Below, in pieces: positions 17,911 to 26,798 of a DNA stretch of 64,000 nucleotides. The DNA is from Actinacidiphila guanduensis. Lineage in GTDB: Bacteria > Actinomycetota > Actinomycetes > Streptomycetales > Streptomycetaceae. The notes beneath the pieces are model-generated. The model had not been told where the DNA came from and did not search any database. It was given only the letters and a program-made list of their open reading frames with translations. The DNA is taken from positions 62,001 through 126,000 of the forward strand of contig NZ_FNIE01000012.1 of assembly GCF_900103985.1 (NCBI RefSeq), given 5' to 3'. Position 1 is the stretch's first letter, and each line of letters opens with the position of its first letter. Made by a program: the position numbers and the translations under genes.

Positions 17911-20030
17911 CCGCCGAAACATCCGTGCCATCCTCCGCGCTGCTGGCGGGCGCTGGTGATCGCGACGGCTCCAACTACACCGCGCGGCACCTTCTCGTCC
18001 TGGAAGGGCTGGAAGCGGTCCGTAAGCGGCCCGGTATGTACATCGGATCGACGGACAGCCGCGGCCTGATGCACTGCGTGTGGGAGATCATCGACAACGC
18101 CGTCGACGAGGCGCTGGCCGGCAACGGCGAGCACATCGAGGTCGTCCTCGGCGCCGACGGCTCGGTCGAGGTCCGCGACCAGGGCCGCGGCATCCCGGTC
18201 GACATCGAGCCCAAGACCGGCATGTCCGGGGTCGAAGTCGTGATGACCAAGCTGCACGCCGGCGGCAAGTTCGGGGGCGGCTCGTACGCGGCTTCCGGCG
18301 GCCTGCACGGCGTGGGCGCCTCCGTCGTGAACGCCCTGTCCGCGCGGCTGGACGTCGAGGTGGACCGCGGCGGCCACACCTACGCGATCAGCTTCCGCCG
18401 CGGTGTGCCGGGCGTCTTCAGCGGGCCCGGTCCCGACGCGCCCTTCGAGCCCGCCGACGGCCTGACGAAGACGAAGAAGATCCCCCGCACCCGCACCGGC
18501 ACCCGCGTGCGCTACTGGGCGGACCGTCAGATCTTCCTCAAGGACGCCAGGCTCTCCCTGGAGACGCTCCACCAGCGGGCCCGGCAGACCGCCTTCCTCG
18601 TCCCCGGCCTGACGATCGTGGTGCGCGACGAGCGCGGCATCGAGTCCGAGCAGCCTGTCGAGGAGGTCTTCCACTACGACGGCGGCATCAGCGAGTTCTG
18701 CGAGTACCTCGCCCCGGACAAGCCGATCTGCGACGTCCTGCGGCTCACCGGCACCGGCACCTTCAAGGAGACCGTCCCGGTCCTCGACGACCGCGGCCAC
18801 ATGACCGCCACCGAGGTCACCCGCGAACTCGGCGTCGACATCGCCCTGCGCTGGGGCACCGGCTACGACACGACGACCCGCTCCTTTGTCAACATCATCG
18901 CCACGCCCAAGGGCGGCACCCACGTCACCGGATTCGAGCGGTCGGTCACCAAGACGGTCAACGAGGTGCTGCGCGCCACCAAGCTGCTCCGGGTCGCCGA
19001 GGACGACATCGTCAAGGACGACGCCATGGAGGGCCTGACCGCCGTGGTCACCGTCCGGCTCGCCGAGCCGCAGTTCGAGGGCCAGACCAAGGAGGTGCTG
19101 GGCACCTCCGCGGCCAACCGGATCGTGGCCGCGGTCGTCGCCAAGGAACTCAAGGAGTTCCTGACCTCCACCAAGCGCGACTCCAAGGCGCAGGCAAGGG
19201 CCGTGCTGGAGAAGGCCGTTGCCGCCGCCAGGACCCGGATCGCCGCCCGCCAGCACAAGGAGGCGCAGCGCAGGAAGACCGCCCTGGAGACCTCCTCGCT
19301 GCCCGCCAAGCTCGCCGACTGCCGCAGCGACGACGTCGAGCGCAGCGAACTGTTCATCGTGGAGGGCGACTCGGCGCTCGGCACGGCCAAGCTCGCCCGC
19401 AACTCCCAGTTCCAGGCGCTGCTGCCGATCCGCGGCAAGATCCTCAACGTGCAGAAGTCCTCCGTCTCGGACATGCTCAAGAACGCCGAGTGCGGCGCGA
19501 TCATCCAGGTCATAGGAGCCGGCTCCGGCCGCACCTTCGACATCGACCAGGCGCGGTACGGCAAGGTGATCTTCCTGGCGGACGCCGACGTGGACGGCGC
19601 CCACATCCGCTGCCTGCTGCTGACCCTCTTCCAGCGCTACATGCGGCCCATGGTCGAGGAGGGCCGGGTCTTCTCCGCGGTGCCCCCGCTGCACCGGATC
19701 GAGCTGGTGCAGCCCAAGAAGGGCCAGGACAAGTACCTGTACACCTACTCGGACAACGAGCTGCGGCAGACCCTGCTCGACCTCCAGCGGCGCAACATCC
19801 GCTACAAGGACAGCATCCAGCGCTACAAGGGCCTCGGCGAGATGGACGCCAACCAGCTGGCCGAGACCACGATGGACCCCCGCCACCGCACCCTGCGCCG
19901 CATCAACATCAGCGACCTCGAAGCCGCCGAGCGCGCCTTCGACCTCCTGATGGGCAACGAGGTGGCCCCCCGTAAGGAGTTCATCACCAACTCGGCGGGC
20001 ACTTTGGACCGCGCGCGGATCGACGTCTGA
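17907..20030 (+). CDS. parE: DNA topoisomerase IV subunit B
   Basis: ATPase subunit of the type IIA topoisomerase that unlinks replicated chromosomes; it works with ParC, which is not in this window. The 707-residue protein has the GHKL ATPase motifs IIDNAVDEA (N box), DQGRGIPVD (G1) and GGLHGVGASVVNALS (G2), a transducer domain, and a TOPRIM domain with EGDSALGTAK and DADVDGAHI. It ends with the usual short tail GTLDRARIDV. GyrB is the alternative, but the position after hrdB and the sequence TARHLLVLEGLEAVRKRPG fit streptomycete ParE. GTG 17907 follows GAGGAG by eight bases and overlaps the stop of a 14-codon ORF. Confidence 0.93.
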   Translation: MTAETSVPSSALLAGAGDRDGSNYTARHLLVLEGLEAVRKRPGMYIGSTDSRGLMHCVWEIIDNAVDEALAGNGEHIEVVLGADGSVEVRDQGRGIPVDIEPKTGMSGVEVVMTKLHAGGKFGGGSYAASGGLHGVGASVVNALSARLDVEVDRGGHTYAISFRRGVPGVFSGPGPDAPFEPADGLTKTKKIPRTRTGTRVRYWADRQIFLKDARLSLETLHQRARQTAFLVPGLTIVVRDERGIESEQPVEEVFHYDGGISEFCEYLAPDKPICDVLRLTGTGTFKETVPVLDDRGHMTATEVTRELGVDIALRWGTGYDTTTRSFVNIIATPKGGTHVTGFERSVTKTVNEVLRATKLLRVAEDDIVKDDAMEGLTAVVTVRLAEPQFEGQTKEVLGTSAANRIVAAVVAKELKEFLTSTKRDSKAQARAVLEKAVAAARTRIAARQHKEAQRRKTALETSSLPAKLADCRSDDVERSELFIVEGDSALGTAKLARNSQFQALLPIRGKILNVQKSSVSDMLKNAECGAIIQVIGAGSGRTFDIDQARYGKVIFLADADVDGAHIRCLLLTLFQRYMRPMVEEGRVFSAVPPLHRIELVQPKKGQDKYLYTYSDNELRQTLLDLQRRNIRYKDSIQRYKGLGEMDANQLAETTMDPRHRTLRRINISDLEAAERAFDLLMGNEVAPRKEFITNSAGTLDRARIDV

Positions 20031-20124
20031 CCCGCGGCGGAGCGTGTGGGCGGGCCCGGGACTACCCTTGCGGTCCGCACAGAGTCCGCAGCCGAATTGC
20101 CGTGAGGTCGGTTCGGGGGAGGGG

Positions 20125-20568
20125 CTATGCGGCCTGCTGGTCTTGCGCGTTGCCCTTGTGGGGGCTGTCCGCGTACGCCTTGTCCACGGCTGCGCGGGAG
20201 CGTTGCTCGGAGTCGGGCCACAGGTGGGTGTAGATGTTGAGCGTCATGGCTGCGTTGGTGTGGCCGAGGCGCTCGGAGACGGTTTTCACGGACTCGCCGT
20301 GCTTGATGAGCAGGCTGGCGTAGTGGTGCCGCAGGGCGTGCGGCCCAACGCCTGCCGGGATTCCGGCCTTCTCGCAGGCCGGCAGCCGGACGCGTCTTCT
20401 GAAGGCGTTGAGGCGATGGGGCCGCCTTCAGGCGTGGTGAACAGCCAGTTGTCGCCAGCCGCCACCGGGAACGCCTCCAGGTGCGCCTTGAGGGCTTCTA
20501 CGGCCATCTTCGGGAGTGGCACGGTGCGGTAGGAGCGGTCGGTCTTCGGCGGTCGCGGCATCGCGGCC
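20125..20568 (-). pseudogene. Frameshifted remnant of a phage-type tyrosine integrase
   Basis: On the minus strand the C-terminal catalytic part of a tyrosine recombinase is readable in two frames. The upstream piece contains PKTDRSYRTVPLPKM and WLFTTPEGGPI; after a one-base loss near 20412-20416 the frame changes and continues ACEKAGIPAGVGPHALRHHY, SVKTVSERLGHTN and LNIYTHLWPDSE. The HxxR motif (HALRH), GHTN and the catalytic Tyr in NIYTH are all visible, so the ancestor was an intact integrase. Everything upstream of PKTDRS is missing and replaced by transposase sequence. No tRNA or duplicated attachment site was seen beside it. It begins 95 bases after parE and marks the edge of the conserved block. 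Confidence 0.8.
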
Positions 20569-20571
20569 TGC

Positions 20572-20999
20572 CGACCGTGGGGCTCCGAGCACCACGTGAT
20601 CACCGACGCGCACGGCACCCCGCTGGTCGTCACCCTCACCGGCGGCAACCGCCACCCGTCAACGCTGTCACCCGGCTCATGCCCCTGCTGGACGCGATAC
20701 CGCACGTCCGCGGCAGACGGGCCGGCCCCTGCACAGCCCCCGGCAGGTGTACGCCGACCGCGGCTACGACTACGACAAGTACCCCGCATGCTGTGGAAGA
20801 GCCGATCATCGCCCGCCGCGGCACAGCACACGGCTCCGGCCTGGACGTCCACCGCTGGGCGGTCGAGCGGACGAACGCCTGGATCCACGGCTTCCGGCGC
20901 CTGCGCATCCGCTGGAAAGTCCGCGACGACATCCACGAGGCCTTCCTCAAGCTCGCCTGCTGCGTCATCACCCACCGACCCGTCCGCGCATTGGTTTAG
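20572..20999 (+). pseudogene. Degenerate IS5-family transposase remnant
   Basis: The C-terminal half of a DDE transposase of the IS5 type is spread over at least three frames: GSEHHVITDAHGTPLVVTLT, then AVTRLMPLLDAIPHVRGRR, then VYADRGYDYDKYP, and finally ARRGTAHGSGLDVHRWAVER through FLKLACCVITHRPVRALV to a TAG at 20997-20999. The acidic Glu in WAVERT and the Asp of YADRGYD are catalytic positions in the family. Frame changes are near 20660 and 20790. The N-terminal half is absent; the left edge adjoins the integrase remnant. No terminal inverted repeats could be matched, so this is a remnant and not a mobile element. Confidence 0.75.
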
Positions 21000-21115
21000 C
21001 TCCTCTCAGCGGGCGGGGACTGGGCCGGAGCCTGTCGAACGGCTCCCGCGCTGCCGTTCGGAACGATGGCCTCGGTCGCCTCGGTCGCCTCTGTGCCGTG
21101 CGCCCAATGGGCCGT

Positions 21116-22015
21116 TCAGACGCCCCGGCGGGGAGCCGCGAAGGTGGTCAGTATGAGGTCGATGAGCGCTTGGGCGGCGGCGGAGGGGCGGCGGTCGGCC
21201 GCCGTGATCAGTGAGATTTCGAAGACCGGCTCCGGCCGTACCGGCAAGAGCGCGACTGCGCGGGTGCCCGTGGTCAGTGACTCGCTCAGGAAGGCGAAGC
21301 CGAACCCGGCTCTGACGAGCTCGACGACCGTGGGGACGTCAGCGACCTCCACGGTGACCCGTCGGTGCACACCGGACTTCTGGCACATTCGGTCCGCGCT
21401 GAGCCGGGTGCCCCAACCCGGGGGGAAGTCGACGAACGACTCGTTGTCGAGCTCGGTGAGCGGCACGATACGGCGTTCGGTGAGCGGGTGGCCGACCGGG
21501 CAGGCCAGTCGCATCGGTTCCGACGCCAGCGGTTGGACTGTCAGGCCGGCTGGATAGTCGCTGGGCAGCGCAGCGAAAGCCAGGTCGAGTTCTCCGTCGA
21601 TCACCTGGCGTGCCAGCTCCATGGAGCCGCCCTGGGCGGGGCTGGGGACGATTCGTACGTCTGGGCGCTCCTGGTGGTAGCGGGTCAGTACTGCGGCCAG
21701 GTCGATCAGGGTCAGCGAATGCATGATGCCGACGCGTACCGTCCCGCGCAGCCCACCGTGGACCGCGGCGACGGCGTCGCGGGCGCTTTCCACCGCGGCC
21801 AGCGCGGTGCGCGCCTCTGTCAGGAGGGCCCGACCCGCATCGGTGAGGTCGACGTGGTGGGTCGTGCGATCGAGCAGCTTGCTGCCCAGCTCGCGCTCCA
21901 GCGACCGGACCGAGACGGACAGTGTCGACTGCACCAGGTGCAGGCGTGCGGCGGCCCTGGTGAAGCTGCGCTCCTCGGCGACAGCCACGAAGTGCTCCAG
22001 GTTTCGCAGTTCCAT
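21116..22015 (-). CDS. LysR-family transcriptional regulator
   Basis: DNA-binding regulator of 299 residues. The N-terminal helix-turn-helix is typical: MELRNLEHFVAVAEERSFTR, then AAARLHLVQSTLSVSVRSLE. The effector-binding domain follows from about residue 90 (GTVRVGIMHSLTLIDL). The start at 22015 is preferred to ATG 22033 or 22042 because GCGGAG is six bases upstream on the coding strand and family members begin MELR. It is divergent from an MFS transporter with 135 bases between starts; that region includes an AT-rich stretch near 22040-22055 between ATGC and GCAT, which could hold a LysR site. The regulator probably controls the transporter in response to its substrate. Confidence 0.9.
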   Translation of the reverse strand: MELRNLEHFVAVAEERSFTRAAARLHLVQSTLSVSVRSLERELGSKLLDRTTHHVDLTDAGRALLTEARTALAAVESARDAVAAVHGGLRGTVRVGIMHSLTLIDLAAVLTRYHQERPDVRIVPSPAQGGSMELARQVIDGELDLAFAALPSDYPAGLTVQPLASEPMRLACPVGHPLTERRIVPLTELDNESFVDFPPGWGTRLSADRMCQKSGVHRRVTVEVADVPTVVELVRAGFGFAFLSESLTTGTRAVALLPVRPEPVFEISLITAADRRPSAAAQALIDLILTTFAAPRRGV

Positions 22016-22150
22016 GTCATGCTCCGCATCCATTACCGTCATGCATATTTTTCGTTGGACAGCATAAGCGTCGGGATCGGAGGCTGATGAGGTCGGACGC
22101 GGAAACCCTTTCGCGCTCCTCTCACGGACCACGTGACAAGGAACCACCTC

Positions 22151-23422
22151 ATGTCTTCTGTCATCACCGCCGGGCCCGAGCACGAGGGGAAGCGCCCCTC
22201 GGACGCCCGCCGCCGGCACCATTCGTTCGGGTTTTGGGCCGCCGCGGTGGCCTTCCTGGTGAACATGGGCTTCTCGGCGGTGCCGACACCCCTCTACGTG
22301 CTGTATCAGCGGCGTGACCACTTCTCCACGATCATGCTGACGGTGGTGTACGCCGTGTACGCGGTGGGGGTCATCGCCAGCCTCTTCTTCGGCGGACACG
22401 TGTCGGACTGGGTGGGGCGCAAGCGGGTATTCGTCCCGGCCCTCCTGATCAATGTGGTCAGCGCGCTCATCTTCCTGTTCGCTCCCGGGCTAGCCGGACT
22501 CCTCGTGGCCCGAGTTGTCAGCGGGATATCCGTCGGTCTGACCACCGCGACCGCGACCGCCTACCTCGCCGAGTTGCACATCGGGCGATCGGTTGAACGG
22601 CGCTCATCCCGTCGTGCGCAGGTCGTGGCTGCCGCGGCCAACCTCGGTGGCATCGGTTTCGGGCCGCTCGTCTCCGGGCTCCTGGCCCAGTACGCGCCGC
22701 AACCGCTGCGGCTGCCCTACATCCTGTTCGCGGCTGCCCTGTTCGTGCTCGCCGTCCTTGTCCTGGTCTCGCCGGAGACCGCCGTACGCCCGCAGCCCGC
22801 ACCGCGGTACCGGCCGCAGCGCATCGCGGTACCGGGACACGCCCGCCCGATGTTCTTCCTCGCCACCGCCGCGGGTATCGCCTCCTTCGCCGTTTTCGGT
22901 GTGTTCAACTCGCTGGCGCCCTCGTTCCTGGCCGGCACCATGCACCAGCACTCGCACGCGGTGGCCGGCGCGGTGGCGTTCGCCGCGTTCGCCGCGGGTG
23001 CCGTCGCCCAGATCGCCATGAGCCGTGCCGGCATGCCCCGCACCCTCGGTACCGGACCTATGGTCCTGGTGCCGGGGCTCGCGCTCCTCGTCGGCGGAAT
23101 GTGGCTGCCCAGCCTGGCCATGTTCGTGATCGGCGGGGTACTGACCGGCGCTGGCGGCGGTCTGGTCTTCCGGGGCGCGCTCACCGCCGTCGGGTCGACC
23201 GCGCCGCCGGACTCACGCGCCGAGGTGCTTGCCGGCTTCTTCCTCGGCGCGTACATCGGACTGTCGGTTCCTGTGGTGGGCCTGGGCATCGCCACCCAGT
23301 ACGTCCCCGCCCGTACGGCGATGCTGGCGTTCGTGGTGATCGCGGCCCTCGCCGTGGTGCTTTGCGGCCGCAGCGTCAGCGCGCGTCACATCCGGAGCAA
23401 GCCGGGCACGCCACTCCAGTAA
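22151..23422 (+). CDS. Major facilitator superfamily transporter
   Basis: Inner-membrane transporter of 423 residues with about 12 hydrophobic helices, starting FWAAAVAFLVNMGFSAVP. The MFS signature loop between helices 2 and 3 is clear: GGHVSDWVGRKRVF. A second charged loop occurs after helix 6 (APRYRPQRIAVPG). The lack of a long N-terminal domain and the gene's divergence from a LysR regulator fit a drug or metabolite efflux pump. ATG 22151 is preferred because AAGGAA lies seven bases upstream; the in-frame ATG at 22133 has none. Substrate cannot be predicted. The gene is convergent with a LacI-type remnant. Confidence 0.88.
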   Translation: MSSVITAGPEHEGKRPSDARRRHHSFGFWAAAVAFLVNMGFSAVPTPLYVLYQRRDHFSTIMLTVVYAVYAVGVIASLFFGGHVSDWVGRKRVFVPALLINVVSALIFLFAPGLAGLLVARVVSGISVGLTTATATAYLAELHIGRSVERRSSRRAQVVAAAANLGGIGFGPLVSGLLAQYAPQPLRLPYILFAAALFVLAVLVLVSPETAVRPQPAPRYRPQRIAVPGHARPMFFLATAAGIASFAVFGVFNSLAPSFLAGTMHQHSHAVAGAVAFAAFAAGAVAQIAMSRAGMPRTLGTGPMVLVPGLALLVGGMWLPSLAMFVIGGVLTGAGGGLVFRGALTAVGSTAPPDSRAEVLAGFFLGAYIGLSVPVVGLGIATQYVPARTAMLAFVVIAALAVVLCGRSVSARHIRSKPGTPLQ

Positions 23423-23593
23423 CCGCCTTCCCGCCGCGTACACCCGATCCCCGAAGGGTCGTTGCGGAGGACTGGCAAGCCGGCGTGCGCCGCGTCGCAC
23501 ATGTCGACAGGCCCGACCGCGCAGCTGCCCGACCACCTACCGGGCTCGGCCGCGGTCGGCGGAAGAGGGCAGTCGCAGACACCCGTGAGCGAA

Positions 23594-23836
23594 TCAGGTT
23601 CCCGCCCTCAGGGCCTGGGGGAGCGGCTTGGCGCGGCAGGCCGCTGTGGACTCGCGGACGACACACGGCCCCTCGAAACGGACGGCGCGCGGAGCGATCC
23701 CTTGGCCGGCGTCCTCCTGGTCGATGCGCTGCAGGAGCAGGCGTGCGGCCATGTCCCCCATTTCCCTGAGGGGCAGTTCGTACGTGGTGAGCGGCGGACC
23801 GGCGATGCGGAACCATTGCGGGTTGAGGAAAAATGC
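23594..23836 (-). pseudogene. C-terminal remnant of a LacI/GalR-family regulator
   Basis: The minus strand reads a short open stretch with NPQWFRIAGPPLTTYELPL, then REMGDMAARLLLQRI, RAVRFEGPCVVRESTA and a tail to TGA at 23594. PPLTT, MG..AA.LLL and VVREST are the usual C-terminal end of LacI-type sugar-responsive repressors. An in-frame stop just upstream (23837-23839) and the absence of the DNA-binding and most of the ligand-binding domain show a fragment about 80 codons long. Confidence 0.65.
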
Positions 23837-23839
23837 TCA

Positions 23840-24309
23840 CTGCCAGTGGGTCGAAAAGCCGAAGGCGGGGACGCGGGCATCCGCGGTCTTCTTCGTCCGC
23901 TGTCCGGCTCAAGGAGGTCGCCTCCTGCGCCAACTGTGTCTGCCTGGTCCTCCGGAGTGTATTTCTGGCCTGCCATGCGCGACGAGCGAGCGATCGCTCC
24001 GGCCGGACAGGCCAGGGCAACCATCGGGTCATAACGCGCGATCACACCAAAGAATGATAGAGGTCAAAGGTGCGGCACCGGGCACCACAGGCCGCGCATA
24101 AATGGGTCCTCCCCCGATCTGCCCGTTCTGCGACGCTCTCAATTCTGGTCAAGTCGGTCGCGAACAATCCGAAAGCCACTGACCAGCCCTCGCGCCACCC
24201 CGATGCCGCACCCGGAAAAACACAGGTCGCTCTCAGGAGAATGCAACTGCTCTCACATCCTCGGCAGTCATGATCGAGATGGTTCGAATCCGAGCTGAGG
24301 AGCCATTTC
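23840..24309. other. 470-base region with no supported gene
   Basis: Between the LacI remnant and the next gene. Codon bias is irregular and no family is recognisable in six frames. A TTCGAAT motif at 24281-24291 resembles a tRNA T-loop, but no stem pairing exists around it. GC content is lower than average from 24,030 to 24,290. Confidence 0.4.
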
Positions 24310-25074
24310 GTGATTGCAGTAAACTCATCCCACTCGAACGACGGCGAAGGGGCCAGTACAGCCGGCCACACGCGCCGAAAGGGGGGCCACCGGAAGAACA
24401 AGAAGGCTGTGCTCATCGCGGGAGCCGCGGCGACGGCTGCCCTCGCGGGCTTCGTCACGGTCGGAACTTCGATGGCGTCCACTCCCTCGCCGACCGCCTC
24501 CGTGACGCCGACCGCGCTGCCGAGCGACGGCGGCCAGCGCAGCGACCCGTCCGACGGCGGCGCCACCGGCATCGTCCAGTCGACCTCCGCCACCGGCTTC
24601 ACCTTCAAGACGGCCACCGGTATTTCGGTCACGGCGACGGACGACGCGCACACCGTGTTCACCCGCAGCAACCACCGCACCTCGGCCGAGCAGGTGCAGG
24701 ACGGCGCCAGCGTCCTCGTCCTCGGCCTGGTCGACAGCACTGCCATCACGGCGTCCAAGGTCGAGATCCAGCCGCACGGCGACGGCGGCGCCGCGGCGTC
24801 CGAGAAGGCGGGCGTGATCGCCTTCACACAAGGCACGCCGTCGCCCGACAAGTCCGTCGGCACCATCCCCGACTACACCGAGGGCGAGGGGACCATCGTC
24901 AGCGGCCCGACCGCCGACAAGGCCACCCAGGCCGCCCAGGCCGTCGTGCCCGGCGGTATCGCCGACCGTGTCGTCAAGCTCGACGACGGTGAGTACGAGG
25001 TGCACAACATCAGCATCAACTGGCCGCACCACGTCTTCGTGAACCAGGACTTCAAGGTCGTCGGCTGGGAGTGA
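24310..25074 (+). CDS. Membrane-anchored protein with DUF5666-like and PepSY-like regions
   Basis: A 254-residue protein of unknown function. Residues 1-33 are polar with a basic cluster (TRRKGGHRKNKK), followed by one hydrophobic segment VLIAGAAATAALAGFVTVG, so it is either an N-terminal anchor or an uncleaved signal. After a Ser/Thr/Pro linker there is a beta-rich stretch, GIVQSTSATGFTFKTATG through VLVLGLVDSTAITASKVEI, resembling DUF5666 (an OB-like fold). The C-terminal part GGIADRVVKLDDGEYEVH with a following VFVNQDFKVVGWE resembles a PepSY unit. GTG 24310 is seven bases after GAGGAG. A strong terminator follows 32 bases after the stop, so it is a single-gene unit. Confidence 0.6.
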   Translation: MIAVNSSHSNDGEGASTAGHTRRKGGHRKNKKAVLIAGAAATAALAGFVTVGTSMASTPSPTASVTPTALPSDGGQRSDPSDGGATGIVQSTSATGFTFKTATGISVTATDDAHTVFTRSNHRTSAEQVQDGASVLVLGLVDSTAITASKVEIQPHGDGGAAASEKAGVIAFTQGTPSPDKSVGTIPDYTEGEGTIVSGPTADKATQAAQAVVPGGIADRVVKLDDGEYEVHNISINWPHHVFVNQDFKVVGWE

Positions 25075-25106
25075 GCCGTAAGCCCGGAAGGGCACCTTCA
25101 CTCAGC

Positions 25107-25144
25107 GGGCTGCCCCCGACACCTCTCAGCGTCGGGGGCAGCCC
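25107..25144 (+). terminator. Strong intrinsic terminator
   Basis: GGGCTGCCCCCGAC (25107-25120) pairs perfectly over 14 bp with 25131-25144, loop of 10 bases. It ends the transcript of the membrane-anchored protein gene. Confidence 0.85.
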
Positions 25145-25171
25145 CATGCCTTGCGTTCGCGCTAATCCGCG

Positions 25172-25470
25172 CATCAGATCAGGTCCGTCGGGGTGGGTGT
25201 CGAGGCCAGGCAGCACGAGCTGCTGATGCGGGGCGTGGGCGCCGGCCCGCCAGGTCGCCTCCCGTCAGGTCGCCCCCCGCCGGGCGGCGTCGAGGCTGGT
25301 GAGGGCGCCTGCAGTGGCGAGCAGTTCGAGGAGCTTCGCGTTGAGCCCGGCGCGGCGGTCGACGTCGTCCAGGTCCCGGGACGGCTGTTCTGCACGGGCG
25401 GCCAGGAGCGTGGCTGCGGCCTCTTGGGACAGGCCGTGGACGCTGGTACGCCCACGGCGGGTCGCCGGAC
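25172..25470 (-). pseudogene. Remnant of an error-prone DNA polymerase (DnaE2-type) C-terminal region
   Basis: Minus-strand translation gives VHGLSQEAAATLLAAR, then DLDDVDRRAGLNAKLLELL and ATAGALTSLDAARR, which resembles the helix-hairpin-helix region near the end of DnaE2 (an alpha subunit of the PolIII type used in mutagenic repair). After a stop at 25265 a different frame continues REATWRAGAHAPHQQLVL and PGLDTHPDGPDLM, which fits the following DnaE2 residues. Two imperfect copies of GGCGACCTG(A/G)CGG sit at the frame change. All polymerase motifs are missing. The assignment rests on my memory of this pattern. Confidence 0.5.
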
Positions 25471-25549
25471 CCGGTCCCGTCGACCCCACGGGCAAGGGAC
25501 CGGCCCGCTGGACTACGGGGCCGTGCCGGCCGTCGGGCTTCGCGATGTG

Positions 25550-25945
25550 TCAGGCCGCCTTGCGGGAGGCGAGGAGTTCGGCGACCGCCTGCGATGCATG
25601 GATGGCGCGGGGGAAGCCGCCGGGGATAGTGGTCGGGTAGACGATCTCCTTCAGCTCGTTCTCGGTGGCGGCCGCGTTGAGGGCGTAGCCTCCGTGGATC
25701 TTGATGAAGTCGCCCAGGCCGAGGACGGCGAAGGACGCGACGAGGGCGAGCCGGCGGGTGCGGACGTCGAGGATGTCCCGGGCGAAGACCTCGCCGACCG
25801 CGTAGGCGTTGACGGCGTTGGCCAGGAACGGGAAGTCGCCGTCGAGCGAGGTCGGGCGGGCGCCGCCGCTGAGTGACGGCACGACGTCCTCGCCGTGGCG
25901 GCGGACGGCGGTGGTCTCGTCCGGGTCGACGGTGTTGGCGGACAT
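25550..25945 (-). CDS. Carboxymuconolactone decarboxylase family protein
   Basis: A 131-residue all-helical protein of the AhpD/CMD fold. The core reads VGEVFARDILDVRTRRLALVA, GLGDFIKIHGGYALNAAAT and ELKEIVYPTTIPGGFPRAIHA. There is no CxxC pair, so it is not an AhpD-type peroxidase; it is closer to 4-carboxymuconolactone decarboxylase-like proteins whose reactions vary. ATG 25945 follows GGAGAG by nine bases. The gene lies among remnants, with an NTF2-like fragment on its 5' side in the same orientation, which hints that it once belonged to a small catabolic operon together with the lost gene. Confidence 0.8.
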   Translation of the reverse strand: MSANTVDPDETTAVRRHGEDVVPSLSGGARPTSLDGDFPFLANAVNAYAVGEVFARDILDVRTRRLALVASFAVLGLGDFIKIHGGYALNAAATENELKEIVYPTTIPGGFPRAIHASQAVAELLASRKAA

Positions 25946-26003
25946 GCGGGGTTGCTCTCCAAGGGGTCGTGCCGGGAGTGGTGTGTCAGGAGCCGCGGCG
26001 GTG

Positions 26004-26110
26004 TCAGGCGTGCCGCGGGGCCGCGACCGGGAGGGGGCGGTCGAGATAGTCGTGGGCGTCGGCGACGAGCCCGTCGCGGACCCGCCAGACGAAGCAGGGC
26101 CGGCCTCGCC
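26004..26110 (-). pseudogene. C-terminal scrap of an NTF2/SnoaL-like protein
   Basis: The minus strand reads CFVWRVRDGLVADAHDYLDR and a short tail to TGA at 26004-26006. VWRVRDGLV..AHDYLD is the usual last strand pair of SnoaL-like (NTF2 fold) proteins. Nothing upstream continues the domain, so only about 30 codons remain. Confidence 0.4.
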
Positions 26111-26302
26111 GCGCCTGCCCCCGCGACCGTGTCCGCCCAGTAGCCGCCGACCGGTCGCGCCAGCGCCGGCGAGGGGGAACGGGGGCCTTGTCCGGGCCTT
26201 GGCTCCTCCGGCGAACCAACCGCTCAGCCCACGAGGCACGTCGGCACGAGCTCGCCGGCTCCCCGGCAGCAAACTCTGTCGGGGACCCGGGAGAGAACGA
26301 GG

Positions 26303-26776
26303 TCAGCCTTGCGGGTCTGTGGGCGGCAGAGGGTCGAGAACAGGGTTGGTCAGGTGCTGGTAGATGATCGCGGTGCGGAAGCCGACGATCTCGCGCCGGT
26401 TGGTGAACTGGTCCAGGAGGAAGGCATGCAGATGGTCGATGTCCTGGGCCGTGACGTGCACGAGGAAGTCGTCGCTGCCGGCCATCGTGTAGACCGAGAC
26501 GACTTCCGGCAGCCGGGTCACCGACTGCTCGAAGGCGGCGACGACGTTCCGGCGCAGTGGCCGGATCTGGGCGGAAACCATGGCCTGGACCGGGCGGTTG
26601 AGGGCCCTTAGGGAGACCTGGGCCTTGTATCCCTGGATGATCCCGCGTCGGTGCAGCAGCCTGGTGCGTTCGAGGCAGGTGGACGGCGCGATGCCGAGCT
26701 TCTCCGCGAGTGCGCGGTTGGAGAGCCGGCCATCGACTTGCAGATGATGCACGATCGCCGAATCAACTTCGTCCAT
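26303..26776 (-). CDS. Lrp/AsnC-family transcriptional regulator
   Basis: Regulator of 157 residues. N-terminal helix-turn-helix: MDEVDSAIVHHLQVDGRLSN, RALAEKLGIAPSTCLERTRLL. The C-terminal RAM (amino-acid-sensing) domain includes VVSVYTMAGSDDFLVHVTAQ and ends with VGFRTAIIYQHL. ATG 26776 is preferred to upstream starts because GGAGG lies five bases before it. It is divergent from a valine/leucine dehydrogenase gene with 79 bases between the starts and an inverted repeat there, so it very likely controls branched-chain amino acid breakdown, perhaps as BkdR/Lrp-type regulators do elsewhere in actinomycetes. Confidence 0.92.
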   Translation of the reverse strand: MDEVDSAIVHHLQVDGRLSNRALAEKLGIAPSTCLERTRLLHRRGIIQGYKAQVSLRALNRPVQAMVSAQIRPLRRNVVAAFEQSVTRLPEVVSVYTMAGSDDFLVHVTAQDIDHLHAFLLDQFTNRREIVGFRTAIIYQHLTNPVLDPLPPTDPQG

Positions 26777-26798
26777 GACTGCCTCCACGCCCCGTGGC

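Noticed and set aside
17907..20030. Calling the topoisomerase gene gyrB
   Set aside because: Position after hrdB, the short C-terminal tail and lack of neighbouring gyrA or recF favour ParE.
20572..20999. Functional IS5 element
   Set aside because: Several frameshifts, no N-terminal half and no matching terminal inverted repeats.
21026..21045. GGAGCC-N8-GGCTCC inverted repeat as a transposon end
   Set aside because: Only six base pairs and no partner copy; it may simply be the terminator of the LysR gene.
24281..24291. GGTTCGAATCC, the T-loop pattern of a tRNA
   Set aside because: The flanking five bases do not pair, no acceptor, D or anticodon stems can be drawn, and no CCA-like end follows.
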